From contig NZ_BMQA01000018.1 in NCBI RefSeq assembly GCF_014647875.1, forward strand, positions 95,785-159,784: a stretch of DNA of 64,000 nt. The letters are read 5' to 3'. Below, in pieces: positions 34,810-43,451 of this stretch. The position numbers and the translations under genes are program-made. Within the stretch, counting starts at the first letter, position 1; the number at the start of each line of letters is the position of its first letter. This stretch comes from Streptomyces brasiliensis. Lineage in GTDB: Bacteria > Actinomycetota > Actinomycetes > Streptomycetales > Streptomycetaceae. The notes below the pieces were generated by a model that saw nothing but the letters and a program-made list of their open reading frames with translations, was not told the DNA's origin and did no database searches.

Positions 34810-35409
34810 CTAGGGAGTCGGCCGGATGTTCCAGCCCGCGATCACCGGGCGCATGTGCTCCGTGCCCAGTCGGCACACCGTGCCCGTGGCCAGCTGGAAC
34901 AGGGCTCCCTGCGACGGAGCCAGCCCCAGCCGGCGGGCGGTCAGGACGCGCAGGAAGTGGCCGTGCGCGACCAGCAGGACGATGCCCTCGGTGTTCGCCA
35001 TGGCCGCGTCCACCTTGGCGAGCATCCGGTCGGCACGCTCCCCGACCTGCTCCGGGGTCTCCCCGGGATGTTCGGCCGGCCCCGGTGCGACCCCGTCCGT
35101 GAACAGGAACCAGCCGGGGTGCATGCGCTGGATCTCGGCGGTGGTGATCCCCTCGTAGCCGCCGTAGTCCCATTCGCGCAGGTCGGTGTCGACACGGCAG
35201 TCGTCCACCCCGATGAGCTGAGCCGTCTCCCGGGCCCGCTGCATCGGGCTGACGAAGGCGGCGCCGATCCGGTGCGAGCGGATCAGCGGAACCAGCCGCC
35301 GCGCCTCGTCCCGCCCGTGCTCGGTGAGCGGTACGTCCGTCCAGCTGGTGTGCCGCCCGGACCGCGACCATTCGGTCTCACCGTGCCGGACCACAAAAAG
35401 ATCACCCAT
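34810..35409 (-). CDS. Histidine phosphatase family protein (phosphoglycerate-mutase fold)
   Basis: 199 residues. The phosphohistidine motif FVVRHGETEWS sits at residues 5-15, SPMQRARETAQLIG follows, then a Glu in LREWDYGGYEG and the second catalytic His in VAHGHFLRVL. Members act on phosphosugars, nucleotides or phosphoproteins. The REWDYGGYEG segment is common in broad-specificity acid-sugar phosphatases of this group. ATG start; no operon partner. Confidence 0.9.
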   Translation of the reverse strand: MGDLFVVRHGETEWSRSGRHTSWTDVPLTEHGRDEARRLVPLIRSHRIGAAFVSPMQRARETAQLIGVDDCRVDTDLREWDYGGYEGITTAEIQRMHPGWFLFTDGVAPGPAEHPGETPEQVGERADRMLAKVDAAMANTEGIVLLVAHGHFLRVLTARRLGLAPSQGALFQLATGTVCRLGTEHMRPVIAGWNIRPTP

Positions 35410-35450
35410 GTCCCCAGATTATGGGCGTGCGGCGTGCGGGACGCGTCCGA

Positions 35451-36659
35451 CTACTGCCGGTAGCCGCTCAGGAAGCGCCCGATCCGGCCGATTGCCGCCT
35501 CCAGGTCGTCCGCGTACGGGAGGGTCAGGATGCGGAAGTGGTCGGGGGCGGGCCAGTTGAAGCCCGTGCCCTGGACCACCTGGATCTTCTCCCTCAGCAG
35601 CAGGTCCAGGACGAACTTCTCGTCGTCGTGGATCTTGTGGACCTTGGGGTCGATGCGCGGGAACGCGTACAGCGCGCCCTTGGGCTTCACGCAGGACACC
35701 CCGGGGATCTCGTTCAGCCTCTCCCAGGCCATGTTCCGCTGCTCGTGCAACCGGCCGCCGGGCGCGGTCAGTTCACGGATGGACTGGCGGCCGCCGAGCG
35801 CCGCCTGGATGGCGTACTGCGCCGGCGCGTTGGCGCACAGGCGCATCGAGGCCAGCATGGTCAGACCCTCGAGGTAGTCCTTCGCGTGCTGCTTCGGGCC
35901 CGTGATCACCAGCCACCCCGAGCGGAAGCCCGCCACCCGGTACGTCTTCGACAGGCCGCAGAAGGTGAGCACGACGAGGTCGGGGGCGAGCGCGGCGGCC
36001 GAGTGGTGCACGGCGTCGTCGTAGAGGATCTGGTCGTAGATCTCGTCCGCGAAGACCATCAGGCCGTGCCGGCGGGCCAGGTCGAGGATGCCCTCCACGA
36101 CCTCCTTCGGATAGACCGCGCCCGTAGGGTTGTTGGGGTTGATGACGACCACGGCCTTCGTACGGTCCGTGATCTTCGACGCCATGTCGTCCAGGTCCGG
36201 GTACCAGTCGGCCTGTTCGTCGCAGAGGTAGTGGACCGCCTTGCCGCCCGCGAGAGTCGTCGCCGCAGTCCAGAGGGGGAAGTCCGGGGCGGGGACGAGG
36301 ATTTCGTCGCCGTCCTCCACCAGCGCCTGCACGGCCATCGACACCAGCTCGGAGACGCCGTTGCCGAGGAACACGTCGTCGACACCGACCTCCAGGCCCA
36401 GGGTCTGATAGCGCTGGGCGACGGCCCGGCGGGCGGAGAGGATGCCGCGCGAGTCGGTGTAGCCGTGCGCCTGCGGGAGCATCCGGATCATGTCCTGGAG
36501 GATCTCCTCCGGCGCCTCGAAGCCGAACAGCGCGGGGTTGCCGGTGTTCAGGCGCAGCACGCTGTGGCCCGCCTCCTCCAGCGCGTTGGCGTGCTCGATC
36601 ACCGGGCCGCGGATCTCGTAACAGACCTCGCTGAGCTTGTTCGACTGCCGGAACTCCAT
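35451..36659 (-). CDS. Class I/II aminotransferase, AlaA-like
   Basis: 402 residues of fold-type I PLP enzyme. N-terminal MEFRQSNKLSEVCYEIRGPV and LRLNTGNPALFGFEAPEEI, NPNNPTGAVY, and the PLP Lys in GLSKTYRVAGFRSGW match the alanine/glutamate-pyruvate aminotransferase AlaA group. It would interconvert pyruvate and alanine with glutamate as donor. ATG 36659 has GGAGGGG upstream. It is divergent from a HxlR-type regulator with two palindromes between them. Confidence 0.9.
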   Translation of the reverse strand: MEFRQSNKLSEVCYEIRGPVIEHANALEEAGHSVLRLNTGNPALFGFEAPEEILQDMIRMLPQAHGYTDSRGILSARRAVAQRYQTLGLEVGVDDVFLGNGVSELVSMAVQALVEDGDEILVPAPDFPLWTAATTLAGGKAVHYLCDEQADWYPDLDDMASKITDRTKAVVVINPNNPTGAVYPKEVVEGILDLARRHGLMVFADEIYDQILYDDAVHHSAAALAPDLVVLTFCGLSKTYRVAGFRSGWLVITGPKQHAKDYLEGLTMLASMRLCANAPAQYAIQAALGGRQSIRELTAPGGRLHEQRNMAWERLNEIPGVSCVKPKGALYAFPRIDPKVHKIHDDEKFVLDLLLREKIQVVQGTGFNWPAPDHFRILTLPYADDLEAAIGRIGRFLSGYRQ

Positions 36660-36683
36660 TGCGCCCCTCCGGAAACTCGTGTT

Positions 36684-36734
36684 GCTTGGTTTTACCAAGC
36701 GGGAGCTTGGAAAGTCCAACAACACGTCTAGACT
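36684..36734 (+). promoter_or_regulatory. Two adjacent palindromes and promoter for the divergent aminotransferase/HxlR genes
   Basis: GCTTGG-TTTTA-CCAAGC (36684-36700) and TTGGA-AAG-TCCAA (36707-36719) share the TTGG/CCAA core. The second overlaps a -35-like TTGGAA (36707-36712), with TAGACT (36729-36734) as -10 at 16-bp spacing. The start of transcription would fall at about the HxlR ATG (36742), implying a leaderless mRNA and self-repression. Confidence 0.65.
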
Positions 36735-36741
36735 GCGTCGC

Positions 36742-37368
36742 ATGTCACCACGCCGAAGCTACGACCAGTACTGCTCCGCCGCCCGCGCGCTCGACGTCGT
36801 CGGCGACCGCTGGACCCTGCTGATCGTCCGGGAGCTGCTCGCGGGTCCCCGCCGCTACACGGACCTGCACGCGGACCTGCCCGGTGTGAGCACGGACGTA
36901 CTCGCCTCGCGGCTGAAGGACATGGAACGCGACGGACTGACGACCCGCCGCCGGCTGCCGCCGCCGGGAGCGGCCTTCGTGTATGAACTCACCGTGCAGG
37001 GACGGGAGTTGCTGCCGGTGCTGCAGGCGCTGGGGGAGTGGGGGCAGCCCGAGCTGGGCGAGCGGCGGCCGACCGACGCGGTGCGCGCGCACTGGTTCGC
37101 GCTGCCGTTGCTGCGGGCCCTGGAGGGCGAGGGACTGGTCGAAGTCCACCTGGAGGAAGGGGACTTCCATCTGTTCGTGGGGGTGCAGGAGGGGCCGGTG
37201 TACGGCGACGGGCCCGCACCCCGGGAGCCCGACGCGAGGCTCGCCATGGACACCGGCACCTGTACGGCCGTCGCCCGGGGCGAGTTGGGGCTGCCGGACG
37301 CGGTGCGGGCCGGGCGGATCGCCGTGACCGGTGACGGCACCGTGGCCAAGGCGCTGCGCGAGGCCTGA
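36742..37368 (+). CDS. HxlR-type regulator with C-terminal extension
   Basis: 208 residues. The N-terminal 100 form the HxlR winged helix (CSAARALDVVGDRWTLLIVREL, then RYTDLHADLPGVSTDVLASRL). A C-terminal 100-residue domain of unknown ligand (ALPLLRALEGEGLVEVHLEE, FHLFVGVQEGPVYGDG) resembles an SCP2-like effector domain. Probably controls itself and the divergent aminotransferase through the palindromes at 36684-36719. The promoter position predicts translation from a leaderless message. Confidence 0.85.
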   Translation: MSPRRSYDQYCSAARALDVVGDRWTLLIVRELLAGPRRYTDLHADLPGVSTDVLASRLKDMERDGLTTRRRLPPPGAAFVYELTVQGRELLPVLQALGEWGQPELGERRPTDAVRAHWFALPLLRALEGEGLVEVHLEEGDFHLFVGVQEGPVYGDGPAPREPDARLAMDTGTCTAVARGELGLPDAVRAGRIAVTGDGTVAKALREA

Positions 37369-37383
37369 GCACCCGGGCAGCGG

Positions 37384-37415
37384 AAAGGCCCGCCACGGTC
37401 GTGCGGCGGGCCTTT
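37384..37415. terminator. Bidirectional terminator
   Basis: AAAGGCCCGCC (37384-37394) and GGCGGGCCTTT (37405-37415) form a perfect 11-bp stem with a 10-base loop and T/A-rich ends both ways, between convergent genes. Confidence 0.88.
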
Positions 37416-37433
37416 CGTCGGACGGGCTCGGGG

Positions 37434-38267
37434 TCACACGTTCGGCGGCACCCGAGTGGGTCGTCCCGATCCGCGCGTCAGCGCGTAGCCGCCGACACCG
37501 GCGAGCGCGGCGAGCGCGCCGCCCACCGCGGTCCACACCCAGCGGTCGGACCACCAGCCGGAGGACCAGCCGTCGTCGGGCTCCAGGCTGGAGAGCACCG
37601 CGCTCTTCGACGACGTGTCCTCGTCGGACCCGGACCCGGACCCGGACCCCGACTCGGCCTCGGCCTTGACCGCGGCACCCGGTACCAGCGGCTCGGCCAG
37701 CGAGCCGTCCACCGCGGCCGAACCGCCGATGCCCTTCGAGTCGACGTGGACCTCCGCGTTCACCGGCTGGCCCAGGTCGGAGTCGGCCAGGTTCACCACC
37801 GTCAGCCGGATGTAGTACGTGCCCGGCAGCGGGTCGTTGGCCCACGGCTCCGACCAGGAGCGGACCGTGCGCAGGATGCAGGCCAGCTCGACGGAGGCGG
37901 TGCCCTCGGCGGCGGTGCGGGTCTGGGCGCCGTACTGGCAGGACTGGCGGCGGCGCAGGCCGTCGTACACGTCGAGCTGCCAGGTCTCCGCGGTGTGCGT
38001 CTGAGGCAGCTTCACCGTCGCCCTGACGTTCGGCCGCTGCCCCGCGTCGGCCGGGAACGACCAGTACAGGTAGTCACCCGTAGAGCCGCTCGCGGTGGCC
38101 TGCTGCTCCTGTTCGATCTCCGTCGCCGTACGGAACGACGTGCCCGCCCGAGTGGGCGCCTGGCCGTCCTCGGAGGCGCTCGGCGACGGCGTGGAGTCGG
38201 CGGCGGCCGGGGCCGCGGCGATTCCCAGCGCCAGCAGAGCGCCGGTCAACACACGTGTGATACCCAT
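37434..38267 (-). CDS. Secreted/membrane-anchored protein paired with VWA protein
   Basis: 277 residues. A signal peptide (MGITRVLTGALLALGIAAAP), then an extracellular domain beginning AGTSFRTATEIE with YLYWSFPADAGQRPNVRATV, an Asp/Ser/Gly linker (AESGSGSGSGSDED), one C-terminal membrane helix (WTAVGGALAALAGVGGYAL) and a basic tail. No enzyme motif. The start codon overlaps the stop of the upstream VWA gene by one base (TGATG), so the two are made together and probably form a membrane complex. Function unknown. Confidence 0.75.
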   Translation of the reverse strand: MGITRVLTGALLALGIAAAPAAADSTPSPSASEDGQAPTRAGTSFRTATEIEQEQQATASGSTGDYLYWSFPADAGQRPNVRATVKLPQTHTAETWQLDVYDGLRRRQSCQYGAQTRTAAEGTASVELACILRTVRSWSEPWANDPLPGTYYIRLTVVNLADSDLGQPVNAEVHVDSKGIGGSAAVDGSLAEPLVPGAAVKAEAESGSGSGSGSDEDTSSKSAVLSSLEPDDGWSSGWWSDRWVWTAVGGALAALAGVGGYALTRGSGRPTRVPPNV

Positions 38268-39529
38268 CAGTTCGTCCTCCAGACCGCGACACGCCAGCGC
38301 GACACCCAGCCCCACAGCAGACCCGCGACGAAGCCCGTCAGCACCAGCGCGCCCAGCAGCCACCAGCCGCGGCCGAGGCCGAAGGAGGCCACGTCGCTCG
38401 CCCTGCTCGGCCCGTCGACGACGTCCACGGTCAGCTCCAGCGGCAGACCCGGGCTGGTCTTCACCCCGGCCGCGGCGGAATAGGAGTTGGTGACCTGGAG
38501 GCAGACGGTCTCGGCGGTGGCGGTGTCGTCGTCGCTCTCCGCCTTCGGGTAGCGCAGGCCCGTCGAGATGACGTCCGTACGGCCGTTGCCCGCCGCCTCG
38601 CCGCGCACGATCTCACGGCCGTGCGTGGTGACCGCGCGCAGCAGCACGCCGTAGTCGGGGTTCACGGCCCGGTCGGCCGCGACGCTCACCGAGGCGCGCA
38701 GCTCCTGGCCGGGGTCGACGTCGACCTTGTACCAGCGCTGCTGCCCGAACTCCTCACGGTCCGTGTAGAGCCCGGACTTGAGGGACGGTGCCTGCGCGCA
38801 CTGCGCGGCGCCCTCGATCGCCACCGGCGTCACCACCGGATCGGCGGCCCGGTCGACCAACTGGCCCACACGGTCGGTCAGTTCCTCCTTGTGCTGCACG
38901 GAGGTGTACGTCCCACCGGTCGCGTCGGCGATGCAGCTGAGCTGGTCCCGGGTCTTGGCGTCCGGCACCAGCCCCAGGGTGTCGATGGTCAGCCCGATGC
39001 CCTGGGCTGCTATCTCGCGGGCCACCTCGCACGGGTCCAGCGGCTGGCAGGTGTCCTCGCCGTCGCTGATCAGGACGATACGGCGGGTGCCGTCACCGTC
39101 GCCGAAGTCGCCGGCCGCCTTCTGCAGCGCGGGGCCGATCGGCGTCCAGCCGGTCGGCACCAGGGTGGCGACGGCCGTCTTGGCCTCGGTCCGGTCCAGC
39201 GGGCCGACCGGGTAGAGCTGCGCGGTGTCCGTGCAGCCCGTCTTCCGGTCGTTCCCGCGGTAGTTGGCGCCAAGGGTGCGGATGCCGAGCTGCACCTCTT
39301 CGGGTGTCGCGTCGAGTACCTCGTTGAACGCCTGCTTCGCCGCGGCCATCCGGGTGCCGCCGTCGATGTCGGCGGTCCGCATGGATCCGCTGACGTCCAG
39401 TACCAGTTCCACCTTGGGCGCGGCCTGTTCGGTCTCGTCGGCGACCGCTCCGACGGGAAACGCGATCCCGGCCGTCAGGGCGGCGAGCACGGCACAGACT
39501 CCTGCCGCCAGCCGTTGTCTTCTGATCAT
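38267..39529 (-). CDS. VWA-domain secreted protein with C-terminal membrane anchor
   Basis: 420 residues. Signal peptide to about residue 30, then a von Willebrand A domain with the MIDAS motif DVSGSM (Asp 45, Ser 47, Ser 49), GWTPIGPALQKA and RRIVLISDGEDTC. A beta-rich extracellular region and a C-terminal transmembrane helix (WWLLGALVLTGFVAGLLWGW) with a basic tail follow. VWA proteins bind partners through a metal ion. First gene of a two-gene unit with the 277-residue membrane protein; the substrate or partner outside the cell is unknown. Confidence 0.85.
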   Translation of the reverse strand: MIRRQRLAAGVCAVLAALTAGIAFPVGAVADETEQAAPKVELVLDVSGSMRTADIDGGTRMAAAKQAFNEVLDATPEEVQLGIRTLGANYRGNDRKTGCTDTAQLYPVGPLDRTEAKTAVATLVPTGWTPIGPALQKAAGDFGDGDGTRRIVLISDGEDTCQPLDPCEVAREIAAQGIGLTIDTLGLVPDAKTRDQLSCIADATGGTYTSVQHKEELTDRVGQLVDRAADPVVTPVAIEGAAQCAQAPSLKSGLYTDREEFGQQRWYKVDVDPGQELRASVSVAADRAVNPDYGVLLRAVTTHGREIVRGEAAGNGRTDVISTGLRYPKAESDDDTATAETVCLQVTNSYSAAAGVKTSPGLPLELTVDVVDGPSRASDVASFGLGRGWWLLGALVLTGFVAGLLWGWVSRWRVAVWRTN

Positions 39530-39587
39530 CGGCGGATCCTATTGATCCAATGCGTCGTGAACCAAAACGGGCCGGTGACAGGCGGAC

Positions 39588-39611
39588 GGGCCGGTCCGCG
39601 AGGACCGGCCC
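39588..39611 (-). terminator. Hairpin terminator after the Kelch gene remnant
   Basis: GGGCCGGTCC (39588-39597) pairs perfectly with GGACCGGCCC (39602-39611) around a GCGA (GNRA) tetraloop, 54 bp beyond the leftward stop. Confidence 0.8.
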
Positions 39612-39664
39612 ATCCTTCGTGCCGAGGTGGTGCCGCCGACGGGGGTTTCCCGCCGGCTCCCCTG

Positions 39665-40798
39665 CTACTTGCGCTTCAGAGTGAAGTCACTGGTGACCGT
39701 CGCTCCCTTCTGGATCTTCACCGTCCGCACGGTGGGCTGGTAGCCGTCCTTGGCGACGATGACGGTGAGCGGGCTGTTGCGGGTGTCGAGCCACAGGGCG
39801 TACGTGCCGTCGGAGCCCGTGGTCAGCGTGTACGTCGAGGCCCAGCTGTCGATCTGCACGGTCGCCTTGGCCAGCGGTGCGGTGCCACCGGAGGCCGTGG
39901 CACCCAGGACGGTACCGGTGATCTTGCCCCAGCTCTTGGGCGGGTTGACGTGCAGGCTGACCGGGACGTGCGGCACGGAGTACGGCGTGTCGCTGCTGAC
40001 GGTCAGGTTGGCCTTCAGCTCACCGGGCTGGGTCACTTCGGGAACCGAGGCGTCCAGGGAGACGGTGACGGTCGCGCTCGCACCGGGCTGGAGAGTGAGC
40101 TGCTGGGTGCTCTCGTTCAGCCATGTGACGTCGCCCGACCCGACCTGGTCGTAGCCCGGCAGCAATTCGACCATCGCGGTCGGCGCGCCGGGTGCGTAGC
40201 CGCCGCCGACCTTGTAGAAGCCGGGGGCGCCGCCGCCACGGTAGGTGGGGAGGCTGGGGTTGGGAAGCGCGCTCCAGGTGCCGGACTCCGGGTCGAATGC
40301 CTGGCTCCGGTTGCTCAGCGCGCTGTTGCTGACACCGCCGGTCAGCAACAGCAGGCCATTGGCCGCGGTGTTGACCGTGCCCCACTGGGCAGCCGGCATG
40401 TCCGCGAGCTGGGGCCAGCTGTCGGGGTTCGGGTCGTAGACGTAGGTGTGGGTGACGTCGTTGTTGCTGGCGCCCAGCCCGCCCGCACAGTAGAGGAGGT
40501 TGTGGATGGCGCCGCAGGCCTCCCACGAGATCGGCTCGGGGTAGGCGGCGATCGTGGACCAGCTGTCGGCGTCGGGGTCGTACACGCCGGCGTCGGTGGT
40601 GCCGCAGGTGCTGGTGCCGCATCCGCCGATCATGTAGAGCTTGCCGCCGACCACGGCGTTACCGGCACCGGCGTACGGCGTGGGCGCGGCCGCGCCGGTG
40701 GTCCAGCTGTCCGAGGCCGGGTCGTAGATTTCGAGCCTGGCGTCGGGGTTGCCGGTCGGCCCCCAGCCGCCGACGGCGGAACGGGCCGCTGGACTGTG
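39665..40798 (-). pseudogene. Kelch-repeat secreted protein, 5'-truncated (C-terminal remnant)
   Basis: About 378 residues are open from a stop at 40799-40801 to the TAG at 39665, but no start or signal peptide exists. The frame opens inside a Kelch blade (AVGGWGPTGNPDARLEIYDP) and contains further blades (LYMIGGCGTSTCGTTDAGVY, LLYCAGGLG, LLLTGGVSNSALSNRSQAFD), a BACON/NEW3-like beta domain (VTVSLDASVPEVTQPGELKA) and a carboxypeptidase-regulatory-like domain (KITGTVLG...GSDGTYALWLDT). Streptomyces S8 peptidases of about 1200 residues have this C-terminal order, so the catalytic half is probably what was deleted. The break lies 8 bp from the next gene. Confidence 0.78.
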
Positions 40799-40805
40799 TC
40801 AACGG

Positions 40806-42518
40806 TCAGAGGTCCAGGACGACTTCGGTCGTGGGACGGCTGCAGCAGACGAGGACGCTGCCGGGCTCCGGAGGTTCGAGCGGCTGCGGGGAGTAGCTGA
40901 TGTCACCGGAGACGAGCGGGGTGACGCAGGTGTGGCAGACGCCGGTGCGGCAGGACCAGCGGGTGGGGATGTCGCAGGCCTCGGCGAGGTCGAGGAGCGA
41001 CGTGTGCTCCGCCGACCAGGGGGTGCTGATGCCGCTGCGGGCGAAGGTGATGAGCGGACCGGTGCCCGTGGGCCCGGGCGGCTGGTGCGGTCGTACCGTC
41101 GTGCCGGACGTGACACCGGGGTTGACGGCGGACAGGGCACCGAACTGCTCCGTATGGATCCGCGCCGGGTCCAGACCGTGCTCGCGCAGCATGCCGCCCA
41201 GACCGTCCATGAAGGCGGGCGGCCCGCAGAGATAGGCGTCGGCGTCGGCGGGGACACCCATGGCTGCGAGCGACTCGGCAGTCGGACGGCCGTGCGTGAT
41301 GTGCGGCTCGTCGGGGCACGGCGCCTCGGCCGTGTAGTAGATGTGCTCGTGGGCGTCCGGGAGTCGGGCCAGCAGCGTGTGGGCCTCGTCGGCGAAGGCG
41401 TGGTGGGCGCGGTCGTGGGCCGTATGGATCCACCACACCGGGCGGGGGCCCCGTGCCCCGGCGAGGCGATGGAGCATCGCCATCACGGGAGTGGCGCCGA
41501 TGCCCGCCGAGGCGAGGACGACCGGGCCAGTGCCCTCCTCGAGAACGAACGTGCCGCGCGGGCTCGCGATGTCGACCAGGTCGCCGGGGCGCAGGCCGGT
41601 GTGGATGTAGCCGCTGACCCGGCCGTGGGGTTCGTGCTTCACGCTGATGCGATAGGTGTCGGCGCCGGGCGCGGACGACAGCGAGTAACTGCGCACCGTG
41701 GGCCCGGTGTCGCCGACCACCAGGCGGACGGAGAGGTACTGGCCGGGTCGGGCCTCGGGCAGGGGAGTGCCGTCGGTGGTGTCGAGGTAGACCGAGGAGA
41801 CGGTCGGCGTCTCGGGCACGATGCGGGCGACACGCAGCGTCTTGAACCCGGGCCAGCCCGCTTTCTGCCGGGGCTGTTCGCCGGCGGCCAGCTCGCGGAA
41901 CGACTGCTGCCAACCGGGGCTCAGCGCCGGGACGTCGAGCGCTCTGCGCAGCTTCTCCGGGTCGCGGCCGGGGAGATACAGCAGGGCGTCCGTGTCCGCG
42001 ACCGTGAGGTGCTCGGGTCCCCGGCCGACGAGGGTGATCTCGTCGCCGCTTTGGACCCGGCCCTCGGTGAGGACGCGCAGATAGAAGCCGGGGCGGTGAT
42101 GGGCGACCAGCAGGGAGGCCATCGCGGGCTCGCCCAGGCGCATGCCGACGCGGTAGCAGGTGACCCGGGGCTGGGTGACCTCGAACTCGGCCTCGCCGAT
42201 GCGGTACCGGTCGCCGATGCACACCTCGTCGTCGGGCAGCCCGTCGACGGTGAAGTTCTCGCCGAAGTTGCCGAACGTCAGGTCGTCCCGGCCGAGCTGT
42301 TTCTGCCAGTACCGGTACGACTCCACCTGGTAGACGAGGACGGCGCGCATTTCGCCGCCGTGCCCCGCCAGGTCGCCCTGGCCGTCGCCGTCGATGTTCA
42401 GCCGTCGCACCATCCGGGGCCCGTCGACCGGAGCCTTCCAGACACCCGTGCGGACGGTCCGGTCCTGCCAGGAGACGTCCTTGGGCATCCCTACGTTGAC
42501 GGACACCAGCGTCGCCAT
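40806..42518 (-). CDS. MOSC domain - ferredoxin reductase - 2Fe-2S fusion protein
   Basis: 570 residues in three parts. Residues 1-215 are a MOSC domain (YiiM-like: GHGGEMRAVLVYQVESYRYW, FGNFGENFTVDGL, EFEVTQPRVTCYRVGMR). Residues about 240-460 are an FNR-type FAD/NAD(P) reductase (RSYSLSSAPGADTYRISVK, ASAGIGATPVMAMLHRL, YLCGPPAFMDGL). The last 90 are a plant-type ferredoxin with CRTGVCHTC and a later VCC. MOSC domains bind the molybdenum cofactor sulfur or reduce N-hydroxylated compounds with such partners, so a self-contained N-hydroxyl reductase is plausible. ATG 42518 has GGAGGAG 7 bases upstream. Confidence 0.9.
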   Translation of the reverse strand: MATLVSVNVGMPKDVSWQDRTVRTGVWKAPVDGPRMVRRLNIDGDGQGDLAGHGGEMRAVLVYQVESYRYWQKQLGRDDLTFGNFGENFTVDGLPDDEVCIGDRYRIGEAEFEVTQPRVTCYRVGMRLGEPAMASLLVAHHRPGFYLRVLTEGRVQSGDEITLVGRGPEHLTVADTDALLYLPGRDPEKLRRALDVPALSPGWQQSFRELAAGEQPRQKAGWPGFKTLRVARIVPETPTVSSVYLDTTDGTPLPEARPGQYLSVRLVVGDTGPTVRSYSLSSAPGADTYRISVKHEPHGRVSGYIHTGLRPGDLVDIASPRGTFVLEEGTGPVVLASAGIGATPVMAMLHRLAGARGPRPVWWIHTAHDRAHHAFADEAHTLLARLPDAHEHIYYTAEAPCPDEPHITHGRPTAESLAAMGVPADADAYLCGPPAFMDGLGGMLREHGLDPARIHTEQFGALSAVNPGVTSGTTVRPHQPPGPTGTGPLITFARSGISTPWSAEHTSLLDLAEACDIPTRWSCRTGVCHTCVTPLVSGDISYSPQPLEPPEPGSVLVCCSRPTTEVVLDL

Positions 42519-42742
42519 CGCGGTTCTCCTCCGTGGGTGGCCGTACAACGGCCGATATTAGTTCTCCGGCCGACAGCGCCGCGATTCGGTGGTCGTAAGA
42601 CTTTTCTCTTCTCCGCCAGGATTTCCCGACGGGGCTGCGCGGATGGTTGAAAGGTCTCCATTCGCTTTTTCTGGCCCCGTCATTCATTTCACGCATGCGC
42701 GCGAGGTGGCGTGGCCGCGCCGTGCTGCACGAGACTGATCAC

Positions 42743-42835
42743 ATGGAGTTCAAGCTCGAGGTCGTCATCCTTCCGGTGACCGATGTCGACCGGTCGCCGG
42801 CCTTCTGCACCGAGGGGCCGGGTTTCCATACGTGA
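42743..42835 (+). pseudogene. Glyoxalase/VOC protein, N-terminal fragment
   Basis: 30 residues, MEFKLEVVILPVTDVDRSPA then FCTEGPGF, match the first beta-strand and helix of VOC/glyoxalase proteins (normally 'DRAKAFYxxxLGF'). A stop at 42833 ends the frame. The rest of the 120-residue domain is absent; a LysR-type fragment follows. Confidence 0.72.
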
Positions 42836-42883
42836 GCCGAGGACTTCACCCGTGCTCGTAATCCCGCGCACGGGATTCTCACG

Positions 42884-43130
42884 TGTGACCCGAAGCCTTT
42901 GTTCGCGGACCGCGTGGTCGAGCATCTGATGGCCGACGGCACGGACCTGGTGGCGGGACCGGAGCCGACGGCCGCCACCGCGCGCGTGTACGTCCCGGGC
43001 CGGGAGGAGATGATGGTGGTGGCCTCGCCCTCGCACCCTTGCGCCGCGCGCGCGTCGGTGGCGGTCGAGGACCTCGCCGGCGAGCCGTTCGTGCACGACG
43101 ACCCTGAGAACGGCATGGGCGCGTGGAACG
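42884..43130 (+). pseudogene. LysR-type regulator, effector-domain fragment
   Basis: In the frame of 42899, about 80 residues read VVEHLMADGTDLVAGPEPTA, then VPGREEMMVVASPSHP, then VAVEDLAGEPFVHDDPENG, the substrate-binding domain of LysR regulators. No helix-turn-helix precedes it, and after ENGMGAW the sequence becomes non-coding. It is therefore an internal slice of a lost regulator. Confidence 0.72.
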
Positions 43131-43247
43131 GCAGGACCGGGGCGCGCGGCGGCTCAGGGCTACCGCGCCGCACAGGACCAGGTCCACCCCGTCACGCGGG
43201 GCCCACCCTGTGCCGTGCCCGGAAGTCGATTCCCGTCGCCCGGAGCG

Positions 43248-43412
43248 TCACTCAGCGGCGGTCGCGCGGGTGCGCTCGTAGTGGCGGCGGGCCTTCATGC
43301 GGTTTCCGCACACGGCCATCGAGCACCAGCGGCCCTTGTTGGTCCTGCTGCGGTCGAGCAGGAAGCGGCGGCACTCCGGGTTGGCGCACGCGCGCAGCCG
43401 ACCCGGCACGGG
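43248..43412 (-). pseudogene. CGNR zinc-finger protein, C-terminal fragment
   Basis: About 54 residues, RLRACANPECRRFLLDRSRT then GRWCSMAVCGNRMKARRHYE, form the CGNR motif that ends a family of about 180-residue actinobacterial regulators. The N-terminal stress-linked domain is missing: upstream lies the start region of the divergent hydrolase. A stop at 43248 is normal. Confidence 0.8.
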
Positions 43413-43451
43413 AATGCATAACCAGAAACATCGAAGAAGGAGGTTAGAGAG

